Positions 16,449 through 23,775 of a stretch of DNA of 34,390 bases are shown in pieces. Origin of the DNA: Pararhodospirillum oryzae. GTDB taxonomy: Bacteria > Pseudomonadota > Alphaproteobacteria > Rhodospirillales > Rhodospirillaceae. The stretch covers positions 1 through 34,390 of the forward strand of contig NZ_BJZO01000046.1 of NCBI RefSeq assembly GCF_007992075.1. The letters run 5' to 3'. The translations under genes were made by a program, and so were the position numbers. The notes beneath the pieces were generated by a model, which had not been told where the DNA came from, searched no databases, and worked only from the letters and a program-made list of their open reading frames with translations. The first letter of the stretch is position 1, and each line of letters opens with the position of its first letter.

Positions 16449-16506
16449 GGCGCGCGAAACGCACGACGGCATCCGTTCAGCCTTCATCGGGGAAAAGGGG
16501 GCAGTC

Positions 16507-17277
16507 ATGACGAAAAAGGGCAGGAATGCATTTACCTTGATCGTGGGGATTGGTTTTTTCCTGGCGGCATGCACAACCACGGGAAGCACTCCGGGAGGCA
16601 CGGGGAGCGGAAGCGGGGCAACCACGACGGCGGCGACCTTGACCTCGAATGAACGCCAGCTTGCCACCTACGCCGGCGAGGACTACGTGCAGAAGTACGC
16701 CGTGCAAGCCGGTCTGGTGGGCGCGGTGGGCGGGGCCGGTCTGGGCTGTCTGATCGGTCACCTGGCCTTCGGGGACTGTGGTGTCGGCGCCGCCATCGGC
16801 GCCGGCGTCGGTGGCCTGGCCGGGGCGGCGGTGGGCGCGTCCATGGGGCGGGAAACCGAGCAGCTGGCCCAGCAACAACTGAGCGCCGAACAGGCCCTGG
16901 TGGTCGCGCGCGATGAAAGCAAGGCCGCCGAAGCCTCCAACCGCGCGGCGCGGGCGCTGGTGGCCGAGCAGACGAGCACCTTGCGCTCGATGCGCCAGAA
17001 CCTGCAGCGCGGCAAGGTGACGCGTCAAGCCTATGCCGCCGCGATCGAGGATGCCAAGCAGGCGGAAAAACTGATCGGCGGATCACGCGACAAGATGCGC
17101 GATTCAATTGTCGATATTCAAAACCGCATCCGCATGGAGCGCGAGAATGGTCGCTCCACGGGAGACCTGGAGCGGACGCTCAAGGATCTGCGCCAGCAGG
17201 AAGCCAGCCTGGACAAGCAACTGGCGATGTTGACGAAGGAACGCGAGACGTCCGAGCGCGCCTTGACCGTCAGCTAG
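16507..17277 (+). CDS. Glycine-zipper, coiled-coil lipoprotein (TagQ-like position)
   Basis: A 256-residue lipoprotein with lipobox LAAC22; Thr at +2 favours the outer membrane. Residues about 66-115 form a double glycine zipper (LVGAVGGAGLGCLIGH ... GVGAAIGAGVGGLAGAAVG), a membrane-inserting motif. Residues about 120-256 are a long coiled coil. Its place directly after the SUMF1-like gene is the place of TagQ, the outer-membrane lipoprotein of TagQRST; similarity beyond position and lipidation cannot be judged without a search. The gap to the previous gene is 58 bases. A Gly-zipper lipoprotein with a coiled coil could span from the outer membrane towards the VWA/SUMF1 proteins. Confidence 0.8.
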   Translation: MTKKGRNAFTLIVGIGFFLAACTTTGSTPGGTGSGSGATTTAATLTSNERQLATYAGEDYVQKYAVQAGLVGAVGGAGLGCLIGHLAFGDCGVGAAIGAGVGGLAGAAVGASMGRETEQLAQQQLSAEQALVVARDESKAAEASNRAARALVAEQTSTLRSMRQNLQRGKVTRQAYAAAIEDAKQAEKLIGGSRDKMRDSIVDIQNRIRMERENGRSTGDLERTLKDLRQQEASLDKQLAMLTKERETSERALTVS

Positions 17278-17296
17278 AGTCCCTCCGTTTCACGTT

Positions 17297-17363
17297 GAAG
17301 CGGACAGACTTTAGATCTCTTTGTTTGAGTTTGTCTTTTCGGGAAAAGTGGGTGCCGCTTTTC
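17297..17363. repeat. Dispersed repeat, copy 1
   Basis: A 67-base element that recurs at 24570-24636. Shared parts include CTTTGTTTGAGTTTGTCTTT followed by a hairpin GGGAAAAGTGG...CCGCTTTTC. It looks like the short palindromic intergenic repeats spread through alphaproteobacterial genomes (established type; this family not verified). Here it lies between the last tag-like gene and the coiled-coil lipoprotein, where its hairpin may reduce read-through. Confidence 0.7.
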
Positions 17364-17470
17364 AAGAAAGGAAAATCTAAAACAAAACGGTACAGGGCAG
17401 GGGTGGCGCGGAACCAGGCAAGGACGGGGACTTCGGCCTGACTTGCATCCCGGGCCAGGAGCAGGAGAAA

Positions 17471-17490
17471 AAAGAGGCGCCCCCCTCTTT
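17471..17490. repeat. Small inverted repeat before the second lipoprotein gene
   Basis: AAAGAGG (17471-17477) and CCTCTTT (17484-17490) form a 7-base stem with a short C-rich loop, about 50 bases before the next start codon. Without a T-run it is more likely a 5' leader hairpin than a terminator. Confidence 0.3.
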
Positions 17491-17538
17491 GTTCCAGGCA
17501 GCCATGACGATGAAAACGAGACAAGGAGGGAAGGCGGC

Positions 17539-18066
17539 ATGAAACAGCTTCCAGGGATTGGGCCAGGGGTGGTTTTGGCGGTGGCGCTGGGACTGGGCGG
17601 GTGCGCGGCCGGAACCGCTGAAAACTGCGATGCCCTGAACGCGGGGAATGTGTTCCAGAACGCCGCGTGCCTGAACGGGGGGGGCTACGAGGCCCGCCTG
17701 GCTCAGATCGAGGCACAGACCCGCCAGGAGATCCAGCGGGCGGCGGTTTTCGATCAGGATACCGCCGCCCAGCGGGCCACGCTGACCCGCCTTGCCCGGG
17801 ATCGCAGCGCGCTGGACCGGCAGACGCGTGAGCTGACGTCGGGGCTTGCCAGCTTGCGCCTGCAGGCCGATGGGGCCCGGGCCCGGACGCAGGCCCAGAA
17901 GGCCCAGCTTGCCGCCGTGCAAAAGGAATTGACCACGGCCGAGAACGAATTGGCCAGGATCCGGGGCGGTAACGCCGGTTCCTCGGAAGAAGTGGCACGC
18001 CTTCAAGAGTCGATAAAGAAAAAAGAAGAAGTGATCAAAACGATACTCGTGGAAAGAATCGAGTAA
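17539..18066 (+). CDS. Coiled-coil lipoprotein of unknown function
   Basis: A 175-residue lipoprotein with lipobox LGGC22 (Ala at +2, outer-membrane type). After a short Cys-containing segment (ENCDALNAGNVFQNAACLNG) residues about 50-170 are a continuous coiled coil rich in Ala, Gln, Arg and Glu. It has an excellent ribosome binding site (AAGGAGGG) and follows a 261-base gap that holds the dispersed repeat, so it may start a second transcript. Its resemblance in design to the preceding glycine-zipper lipoprotein, and the VWA gene after it, suggest it belongs to the same envelope system. Confidence 0.75.
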   Translation: MKQLPGIGPGVVLAVALGLGGCAAGTAENCDALNAGNVFQNAACLNGGGYEARLAQIEAQTRQEIQRAAVFDQDTAAQRATLTRLARDRSALDRQTRELTSGLASLRLQADGARARTQAQKAQLAAVQKELTTAENELARIRGGNAGSSEEVARLQESIKKKEEVIKTILVERIE

Positions 18067-18124
18067 TTTTCCGGTCGCATCGACCCTGTGGTTGTTATTC
18101 CCCAGTGGGGAGAGGAGATCGAAG

Positions 18125-19096
18125 ATGGAACCCGGAGCGATTCCCTCCTCGACACGGCGAGGCCGGCTGTTGCTTGGGGCGTTGTGGGGGCTGCTTGCGC
18201 TTTTGTTGAGCGTGGCGGGGTGGCAGAGCCTGAAGGCGTGCGGCGTGCGCTGGCCCGGGGGCGCCGTGTCCTGGTGCCGGATCCCGGACCAGGGCGCGGC
18301 CCTGGCCAGCCTGGAGCAGCAGCGCCAGCGCCTGCTTGCCGACCTGGCCGCCCTGGAACATCAGGCCGAGGCCCTGCCCGAGTGTTCGCCCGGGTGCTTC
18401 TCGGCCGCCGACGAGCGGCCGTTGGATGTTTTCTGGCTCCAGGACGTCAGCAGTTCCTTTTCCGATGACCTTCCCAACCTGAAGGCGGCGATGCAGGATC
18501 TGGCCAAGCGCCGGGCGGAAGGGCTTCTGCCCGCTGGTTTCCGGCTGGGGGTGGGCAGCTTTTCCGACAAGCCGCTTCCGCCCCATGGCGTGGCCCCGGT
18601 GGATTTCACGTTTCGTCTGGACCTGCCCCTGACCCAGGACGTCGCGAAAGCCGTCCACGTGGTCGAAACCTTGCGGGTGGCCAACGGGGGGGACACACCC
18701 GAGGAAGCCCAGTGGGAAGCCGTGATCGAGGCCCTGGGGCGCCAGGAAGAACTGGGGTTCACCCCCGGCTCGCGGCGTTTTCTTGTCGTGGTCACGGACG
18801 CGCCGGCCAGCGAGGCCGGAGCGTGGCGCGGGGCTCCGAGGCCCGAGGATGGAAACGCCGACAGCGATCCCTTGAACGAGGATTATCCGTCGCGCCAGCA
18901 GGTCAAGGACAAGATCGTCGAGGCGGATATCACGCCTGTTTTCCTTGTCGCGAATACTATTTCGCAAAATTATTATCGGAAGATGGTCCGGTTCCTGGGA
19001 AGGGGAACCGTCGTGCCCATTTCCTCGACCAGCGAGGGGCTTTTGTCCGCGCTGCTGGCCGGGCTTGCGACTGTTTGTCATGAGGCCTCGCCATGA
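18125..19096 (+). CDS. Membrane-anchored VWA protein with integrin-beta-like I domain
   Basis: A 323-residue protein with one N-terminal membrane segment (about 14-33), a coiled coil (about 57-82) and a VWA/I-like domain from about residue 98 to the end, facing the periplasm. The metal site reads D107-V-S109-S-S111-F-S-D114-D115, i.e. the MIDAS motif plus the two following Asp that form the ADMIDAS site in integrin beta chains. FRLGVGSFSDKP, FLVVVTDA, DYPS and ITPVFLVA also follow the integrin-beta order. Four Cys (39, 51, 87, 91) lie before or at the domain edge. The ATG at 18125 is chosen for its GGAGAGGAG site; a TTG at 18092 is in frame. Ligand unknown. Confidence 0.82.
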   Translation: MEPGAIPSSTRRGRLLLGALWGLLALLLSVAGWQSLKACGVRWPGGAVSWCRIPDQGAALASLEQQRQRLLADLAALEHQAEALPECSPGCFSAADERPLDVFWLQDVSSSFSDDLPNLKAAMQDLAKRRAEGLLPAGFRLGVGSFSDKPLPPHGVAPVDFTFRLDLPLTQDVAKAVHVVETLRVANGGDTPEEAQWEAVIEALGRQEELGFTPGSRRFLVVVTDAPASEAGAWRGAPRPEDGNADSDPLNEDYPSRQQVKDKIVEADITPVFLVANTISQNYYRKMVRFLGRGTVVPISSTSEGLLSALLAGLATVCHEASP

Positions 19097-19234
19097 GCTT
19101 CGGGCATCGGGGGCAGCCGCGCCCGTGCCTTTGTCTCGTTGCGGCGGCCCTTGGCGAGCACCCGGGGGTGGACACGAACCCCAGGGAGCGCCACCATGCT
19201 CCCCCGGAACGCTTCAGCCGGGAAAGGCCCGATC

Positions 19235-19633
19235 ATGGACGAAACCCAGTCAGCCAGCGCGGAGGCGGAGGCCTTGGGCCCCGAGAGTCCTGACGCGCAT
19301 GGCTATACCGAAGCCAGTTTTTGGGAAAAGCTGAAGGCCTCGGCCCGCAAGGCAGGGCGCGAGGTGGTCGAAAAGGCCCTGTTGCTGTACTACACCTTGC
19401 AAGACGCCAGCGTGCCCACCGCCGTCAAGGCGATCATCGTGGGGGCGCTGGCCTATTTCATCATGCCCTTCGACGCGATTCCCGATGTGCTGCCCGGGGT
19501 CGGCTACAGCGATGACCTGGGGGTGCTGGCCGCCGCCGTTGCCGCCGTCGCCTTGTATCTGAACGATGACATTCGCGCCCGGGCCCGTGCCAGGGCGGCC
19601 GAGTGGTTCGACGGGGCCCCTTCCCCTTCCTGA
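19235..19633 (+). CDS. YkvA/DUF1232-family small membrane protein
   Basis: A 132-residue protein with the DUF1232 core: VPTAVKAIIVGALAYFIMPFDAIPDVLPGVGYSDDLGVLAAAV at about residues 67-109, containing the characteristic PxDxIPD turn and a single hydrophobic helix. The function of the family is unknown. The ATG at 19235 has a GGAAAGG site; an ATG at 19196 with AGGGAG upstream would add 13 residues and is a real alternative. It follows the integrin-like VWA gene by 138 bases and is probably not part of the envelope locus, since the family occurs widely on its own. It converges with uup. Confidence 0.85.
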   Translation: MDETQSASAEAEALGPESPDAHGYTEASFWEKLKASARKAGREVVEKALLLYYTLQDASVPTAVKAIIVGALAYFIMPFDAIPDVLPGVGYSDDLGVLAAAVAAVALYLNDDIRARARARAAEWFDGAPSPS

Positions 19634-19648
19634 GCCAGCCGGGCCTTG

Positions 19649-19680
19649 GGGAAGGGATCGCGCCGAAGAGTTCCCTTCCC
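19649..19680. terminator. Bidirectional hairpin between converging genes
   Basis: GGGAAGGGA (19649-19657) and TCCCTTCCC (19672-19680) form a perfect 9-base stem between the YkvA-like gene and uup, overlapping the uup stop codon. No T-run is present, so termination by this stem alone is not certain. Confidence 0.45.
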
Positions 19681-21500
19681 TACCGCCCCAGGGATTCGCG
19701 CAGCATTTCCAGTTCCAGCCATTCGTCCTCGGCCGCCGCCAGCTGGGTTTGCAAGGCGGCGTGACGTTCGGCCTTGGCGTGGTGGCCCTGGGGGTCGCGG
19801 GCATAGAGGGCGCTGTCGGCCAGGGCGGTTTCCAGGGACTGGATCTCGGCGTGCAGCCGGTCGAGTTCGCCCGGAAGCTGGGTCAGGCGTCGTTGCTGGT
19901 TGAAGGACAGCTTGGTGGGCCTGGCGGGGCCGCGCGCCCGCTCGCTGTCGGCACGGGGGGCGGGGCGGGGCTTGGCGGCAGGTGTCGCCGGCGAGGCCCA
20001 CGGGGGGCCCCCGGCCTGGGAAAGCGCGTCGGTGAAGCCGCCGGCGTATTCGGTGGCGCCGCCGCGTCCGTCCAGCAAAATGGTGGAGGTCACGACGCGA
20101 TCAATGAAATCGCGGTCGTGGCTGACCAGCAACACGGTACCGTCATAGTCGGCCAGCAGGTCCTGGAGCAGGTCCAGGGTTTCCACGTCCAGGTCGTTGG
20201 TCGGTTCGTCCAAGATCAGCAGATTGGATTCCCGGGCCAGGGCGCGGGCGAGGAGCAGGCGGTTGCGTTCCCCTCCCGACAGGGCGCCGACCGGGCTCAC
20301 GGCCTGGCGGTCCTCGAACAGGAAATCGCGCAGATAGCCGTTGACGTGGCGCGGCCGGCCCAGCACCGAAACCATGTCGCCGCCCATGTCACACAAGGTA
20401 TCCTTGACCGAGCGGGCGGGATCGAGGGTCGAGCGGGTCTGGTCGAGGTAGGTCGTGGTCAGGTTGGTGCCCAGGCGAACCATGCCGCTGTCGGGCGTCA
20501 GGGTGCCGGTGAGCAGGCCCAGAAGGGTGGATTTGCCGGCGCCGTTGGGGCCCACGATGCCCACCCGGTCGCCGCGCAGGATGCGGGTGGAAAAGTCCTT
20601 CAGCACCACCCGTTCGCCATAGGACTTGGTCAGGCCCTCGGCCTCGACCACCAGCTTGCCCGAGGCACTGCCGCTTTCCGCCTTCAGGCGCACCTGGCCC
20701 TGGACCGCGACCCGCTGGGCGCGTTCGGCCCGCAAGGTGTGCAAGCGCGCGAGACGCCCCTGGTTGCGCTTGCGCCGGGCCGAGATGCCTTCGTGCGACC
20801 AGCGGGTTTCCTCGGCAATCAGGCGGTCGAGCTTGTGGGCGGCCTGGGCCTCGGCCTCCAAGGTGTCGTCGCGCCAGGCTTCAAAGGCGCCAAAGCCCTG
20901 GTCGAGACGGCGCACCACGCCCCGGTCCAGCCACACGGTGGTGCGCGACACCCGCGAAAGCAAGGCCCGGTCGTGCGAGATCATCACCAGCGCGCCCCGG
21001 TAGGCCGCGAGCCGCTCTTCCAACCAGGTGATGGCGGGAAGGTCCAGGTGGTTGGTGGGCTCGTCGAGAAGCAGCACCTCGGGCTCGCCGACCAGGGCGC
21101 GGGCCAGGGCGGCGCGGCGCACCTCGCCCCCCGACAGGCCCACCGGCGCCCGCTCGGGATCGAGCCCCAGGGCTTCCAGCACGATGTCGGCGCGGTGGAT
21201 CTCGGCGCGCTCGCCCGCCGCCAGGCCCTGGGCCACCGCGTCGCGCAAGGTGGGGAAGGGGCCCAGGTCGGGCTCCTGCTCCAGATAGGCCACGGTGATG
21301 CCCGGCTGGATGAACACCTGGCCGCCATCGGCTGCCAAGGTGCCCGCCATGACCTTGAGAAGCGTGGACTTGCCGCTGCCATTGCGGCCAACCAGCGCCA
21401 GGCGCGCCTGCGGCTCGACATCCAGGTCCACCCCCCGGAACAGGGGGCGGCCGCCGAAGCCAAGCACGACGTCGCGCAAAGAAAGAAGGGGAGGAGCCAT
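19680..21500 (-). CDS. uup: ABC-F family ATPase Uup
   Basis: A 606-residue soluble protein with two ABC domains and no membrane segments. Domain 1 has Walker A GRNGSGKST, signature LSGGEVRRAALARAL and Walker B VLLLDEPTNHLDL; domain 2 has GPNGAGKST, LSGGERNRLLLARAL and LLILDEPTNDLDV. The arginine/lysine-rich inter-domain linker is present, and the last 80 residues form the coiled-coil C-terminal domain that marks Uup (it binds nucleic acid in E. coli). ABC-F proteins act on the ribosome or on stalled nucleic-acid structures. It is a single-gene minus-strand unit; ATG at 21500 with GAGGAG-type purines on the other strand only, so the site is weak. Confidence 0.92.
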   Translation of the reverse strand: MAPPLLSLRDVVLGFGGRPLFRGVDLDVEPQARLALVGRNGSGKSTLLKVMAGTLAADGGQVFIQPGITVAYLEQEPDLGPFPTLRDAVAQGLAAGERAEIHRADIVLEALGLDPERAPVGLSGGEVRRAALARALVGEPEVLLLDEPTNHLDLPAITWLEERLAAYRGALVMISHDRALLSRVSRTTVWLDRGVVRRLDQGFGAFEAWRDDTLEAEAQAAHKLDRLIAEETRWSHEGISARRKRNQGRLARLHTLRAERAQRVAVQGQVRLKAESGSASGKLVVEAEGLTKSYGERVVLKDFSTRILRGDRVGIVGPNGAGKSTLLGLLTGTLTPDSGMVRLGTNLTTTYLDQTRSTLDPARSVKDTLCDMGGDMVSVLGRPRHVNGYLRDFLFEDRQAVSPVGALSGGERNRLLLARALARESNLLILDEPTNDLDVETLDLLQDLLADYDGTVLLVSHDRDFIDRVVTSTILLDGRGGATEYAGGFTDALSQAGGPPWASPATPAAKPRPAPRADSERARGPARPTKLSFNQQRRLTQLPGELDRLHAEIQSLETALADSALYARDPQGHHAKAERHAALQTQLAAAEDEWLELEMLRESLGR

Positions 21501-21606
21501 GAAGGCACCCTAGCGCGTGGCGCGTCGTCTGGCAACCACGGCTCCCGCTCCGTTCGGCCCCGCCTCGCCGTCGCCGAAAAAAACATATTCCGGCCACATT
21601 GTGGCG

Positions 21607-21635
21607 TTGACAGGGCTCGCGGCTATGCTTATTGT
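21607..21635 (+). promoter_or_regulatory. Promoter of the pucBA-like antenna operon
   Basis: TTGACA (21607-21612), 17 bases, TATTGT (21630-21635): a perfect -35 and four of six in the -10. TGTC-N9-GACA overlaps the start region (21633-21649) and is near to, but not the same spacing as, the PpsR/CrtJ site TGT-N12-ACA. The leader to pucB is about 160 bases. The remainder of 21501-21801 holds no gene. Confidence 0.65.
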
Positions 21636-21801
21636 CCGGAACGAAGACAGGGGGAAGGCAGGGCGCCTCCCCGGTCTCCCTGGTAAGACAAATGGGCCTG
21701 GTATCAAGTCCTTGGTCTCCAGATGGGGTGTTGAAGTCCCTTGCTGGATGTCGGCATCCTTGTTTCGGGCTATCTCAATTGTTCTTTTTGGAGGGGATAT
21801 T

Positions 21802-21945
21802 ATGGCTGACAAGGTTTACCCGTCGGGTCTGACCGAGGCTGAAGCTCAGGAGTTCCACTCCTGGTACACGAAGGGCCTGGGCGTGTGGGTGGTTCTGTCC
21901 GCCTTCGCTCACATCTTCACCTACACCTACCTGCCCTGGTTCTAA
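21802..21945 (+). CDS. pucB: Light-harvesting antenna beta polypeptide (LH2-type)
   Basis: A 47-residue antenna apoprotein. It has the beta signature SGLTEAEAQEFH, a membrane helix (about 24-42), and the two His that bind bacteriochlorophyll, H19 and H37 (AFAH). It ends YLPWF, as LH2 beta chains do, without the longer C-terminus of many LH1 beta chains. GAGGGG precedes the ATG. It lies 93 bases before the alpha gene, and no pufLM reaction-centre genes follow, which favours an LH2/puc operon over LH1/puf. Too short to stand out among other reading frames, but unmistakable. Confidence 0.93.
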   Translation: MADKVYPSGLTEAEAQEFHSWYTKGLGVWVVLSAFAHIFTYTYLPWF

Positions 21946-22038
21946 GTCTTGTGGGCGCGTCCCCGGCCTGACGCTGGCGGACCCCTGAAGACTGACCCGG
22001 TTCAACGGTAAACAATTCTTTATTCGGAGACTAAGGCC

Positions 22039-22191
22039 ATGTGGAAAGTTTGGCTGCTGGTTAACCCCGCCAAGGCCCTGTTCGTGACCGCCGGCATCCT
22101 GGTGACCGTGGTGACCATCATTCACCTGTTCGCCATGGGCGGCCCGCTGTCCCAGTACCTGTTCAAGGGCTTCATCGAGAAGGGCCTCTAA
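22039..22191 (+). CDS. pucA: Light-harvesting antenna alpha polypeptide (LH2-type)
   Basis: A 50-residue antenna apoprotein: MWKVWLLVNPAKAL at the N-terminus (membrane-surface Trp and the conserved N-P), one membrane helix and bacteriochlorophyll ligand His29. At the positions tuning the absorption it has Tyr40 (+11 from His) and Phe42 (+13), not the Tyr-Tyr/Tyr-Trp at +13/+14 of typical B850 chains; a single aromatic at +11 is closer to LH1 and to Phaeospirillum molischianum LH2. The very short C-terminus (KGFIEKGL) is also unusual. It is read from the puc transcript; GGAG at 22026-22029 is a rather distant ribosome binding site. Confidence 0.9.
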   Translation: MWKVWLLVNPAKALFVTAGILVTVVTIIHLFAMGGPLSQYLFKGFIEKGL

Positions 22192-22251
22192 GGCTTTTTT
22201 CGACGCGGTTTGGCTTCCCCTGATCGGGGATTGCTGAAACCACGCCTCAAG

Positions 22252-22284
22252 ACCGCTCGGTGGCTTCGTGCCCCGGGCGGTTTT
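22252..22284 (+). terminator. Terminator after the antenna operon
   Basis: ACCGCTCGG (22252-22260) pairs with CCGGGCGGT (22273-22281), with one G-T pair, followed by TTTT. A second structure just before it (GGTTT...AAACC enclosing CCCC...GGGG, 22207-22242) could protect the 3' end of the puc message. Confidence 0.6.
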
Positions 22285-22361
22285 GCGTTTGCGGGCCTGG
22301 CAAAAACGGCGCAAACGGCGCGTCGGACGGGGCGTTCGCGGGTCTGTCGGGTGCAGTTTTG

Positions 22362-22381
22362 GTAAATGGGATCCCGTTTAC
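22362..22381. promoter_or_regulatory. Near-perfect 20-base palindrome upstream of the SDR gene
   Basis: GTAAATGGGATCCCGTTTAC is symmetric except for one central pair on each side. It lies 71 bases before the SDR start, a plausible operator. No regulator can be named from the sequence. Confidence 0.4.
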
Positions 22382-22452
22382 GGAAACTTTGTGCGATAAG
22401 GGAAGGCGTTGATCGGGCGCGGCCCATGCTTCAGCCCCTGCAAGGAGGTCCC

Positions 22453-23307
22453 ATGCGCAGTTTGCACGCCAAAACCCTGTTCATTACCGGCGCCAGCCGG
22501 GGCATCGGCAAGGCCATCGCCCTGCGCGCCGCCCACGACGGCGCCAACGTGGTGGTCGCGGCCAAGACCGACCAGCCCCATCCCCGCCTGCCCGGCACCA
22601 TCCACGCCACGGCGGCCGAGATCGAGGCCGCCGGCGGACGGGCCTTGCCCTTGTGCGTGGACGTGCGCGACGAGGAAGCGGTGGGGGTGGCGGTGACCCG
22701 GGCGGCGGAAACGTTCGGGGGGATCGACATCGTGGTCAACAACGCGAGCGCCATCAGCCTGACCGACACCCCGGCGACGGCGCTCAAGCGCTACGACCTG
22801 ATGATGGACATCAACGTGCGCGGGACCTTCGCCGTCACCCGCGCCTGCCTGCCGTGGCTGCGCCGTGCCGACAACCCGCACATCCTGACCTTGTCGCCGC
22901 CCCCGAGCCTGGATTCCGCCTGGTACGGCCCTCATGTGGCCTACACGCTGAGCAAGATGGGGATGAGCCTGTGCGTGCTGGGCTGGGCCGAGGAGTTCAG
23001 GGAAGAGGGCATCGCGGCCAACGCCTTGTGGCCGTGCACCCTGATCGCCACGGCGGCGCTGGGCATGGTGGGGGAGGCGATCCCGCCCGGCGCGTGCCGG
23101 ACTCCGGCCATCGTCGCCGAAGCCGCCTGGGCGATCCTGACCCGGCCCGCCCGTTCGTGCACCGGGACCTTTTTCCTGGATGAGGCGGTGTTGCGCGAGG
23201 AGGGGGTGGACGACTTCACGCCCTACGCGGTCGAGCCCGGCGGGCGGTTATGGCCCGACCTGTTCGTGGGCACGCCGGGAGGGAAGGCCAAGGCCGGTTC
23301 CGTCTGA
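22453..23307 (+). CDS. Short-chain dehydrogenase/reductase (HSDL2-like)
   Basis: A 284-residue NAD(P)-dependent oxidoreductase. The nucleotide-binding motif TGASRGIG is at residues 12-19, NNASAIS at about 96-102, and the catalytic pair Y164-x3-K168 in YTLSK, with Ser148 in LTLSPP as the likely third residue. NASAISLT, KRYDLM and LSPP match the HSDL2-type classical SDR group; the substrate is unknown (lipid- or alcohol-type substrates are usual). A strong AAGGAGG site fixes the ATG at 22453. It stands alone between the antenna operon and a converging tRNA gene. Confidence 0.9.
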   Translation: MRSLHAKTLFITGASRGIGKAIALRAAHDGANVVVAAKTDQPHPRLPGTIHATAAEIEAAGGRALPLCVDVRDEEAVGVAVTRAAETFGGIDIVVNNASAISLTDTPATALKRYDLMMDINVRGTFAVTRACLPWLRRADNPHILTLSPPPSLDSAWYGPHVAYTLSKMGMSLCVLGWAEEFREEGIAANALWPCTLIATAALGMVGEAIPPGACRTPAIVAEAAWAILTRPARSCTGTFFLDEAVLREEGVDDFTPYAVEPGGRLWPDLFVGTPGGKAKAGSV

Positions 23308-23348
23308 AGCGGCGGAACGGCGGGCATGGTCCACAGGTTGGGATAAAC

Positions 23349-23384
23349 AAAAAGGGGTCGGCTTTTTCAAGCCAACCCCTTTTC
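23349..23384. terminator. Bidirectional terminator between SDR gene and tRNA-Ala
   Basis: AAAAAGGGGTCGGCTT pairs with AAGCCAACCCCTTTT with one mismatch. The A-run and T-run flanking the GC stem allow termination in both directions, serving the SDR gene (plus) and the tRNA gene (minus). Confidence 0.8.
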
Positions 23385-23389
23385 CTGAT

Positions 23390-23465
23390 TGGTGGAGCCG
23401 AGGGGAATCGAACCCCTGACCTCAGCAGTGCGATTGCTGCGCTCTCCCAACTGAGCTACGGCCCC
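23390..23465 (-). tRNA. tRNA-Ala(CGC)
   Basis: Read on the minus strand this is a complete 76-base cloverleaf with encoded CCA. The acceptor stem GGGGCCG/CGGCTCC contains the G3-U70 wobble pair that identifies alanine tRNAs. The D stem is GCTC/GAGC, the anticodon stem CAGCA/TGCTG with loop ATCGCAC, anticodon CGC (codon GCG), and the T arm AGGGG-TTCGATT-CCCCT. Confidence 0.97.
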
Positions 23466-23481
23466 TCACGTCAGGGCGCGG

Positions 23482-23510
23482 AATATGCCGTCTGGAGCGG
23501 GGGCTGTCAA
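23482..23510 (-). promoter_or_regulatory. Promoter of tRNA-Ala
   Basis: On the minus strand: TTGACA (23505-23510), 17 bases, CATATT (23482-23487), then the tRNA 5' end 16 bases further on. Near-consensus sigma70-type promoter. Confidence 0.85.
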
Positions 23511-23775
23511 CAGCAAAAAAACGGAGGGTCGTCGCTTTTTTGGGGAAGGGCGCCAAGGAGGACCAAGCACCCCCCAAGGCAGGGGGGGACGGGTCGATCA
23601 TCCCTCGGGCAGCCCGAAAAAAGCCGCGTGGGACGCCTGTCGCCGGGCGGGAAGGAGGCGGAAGGGGTGGGGGAGGAAAACCGCGCCCACGGCCTTCTGG
23701 CGGCTTTTGGACGAGGTGCCCGGGCAAGGAAAGGGAGCAAGGAAGGGCGGGGAGAGTGGTCAGGGCCGGGCCCGG

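Noticed and set aside
19566-21686. Long open frame on the plus strand across uup (about 700 codons)
   Set aside because: It is the GC-driven shadow of the uup gene, has low-complexity Gly/Ala/Gln content and no recognisable domain.
21802-22191. Assigning the antenna genes as pufBA (LH1)
   Set aside because: No pufLM or pufC follows, and the beta C-terminus is LH2-like; LH1-like features of the alpha chain are noted instead.
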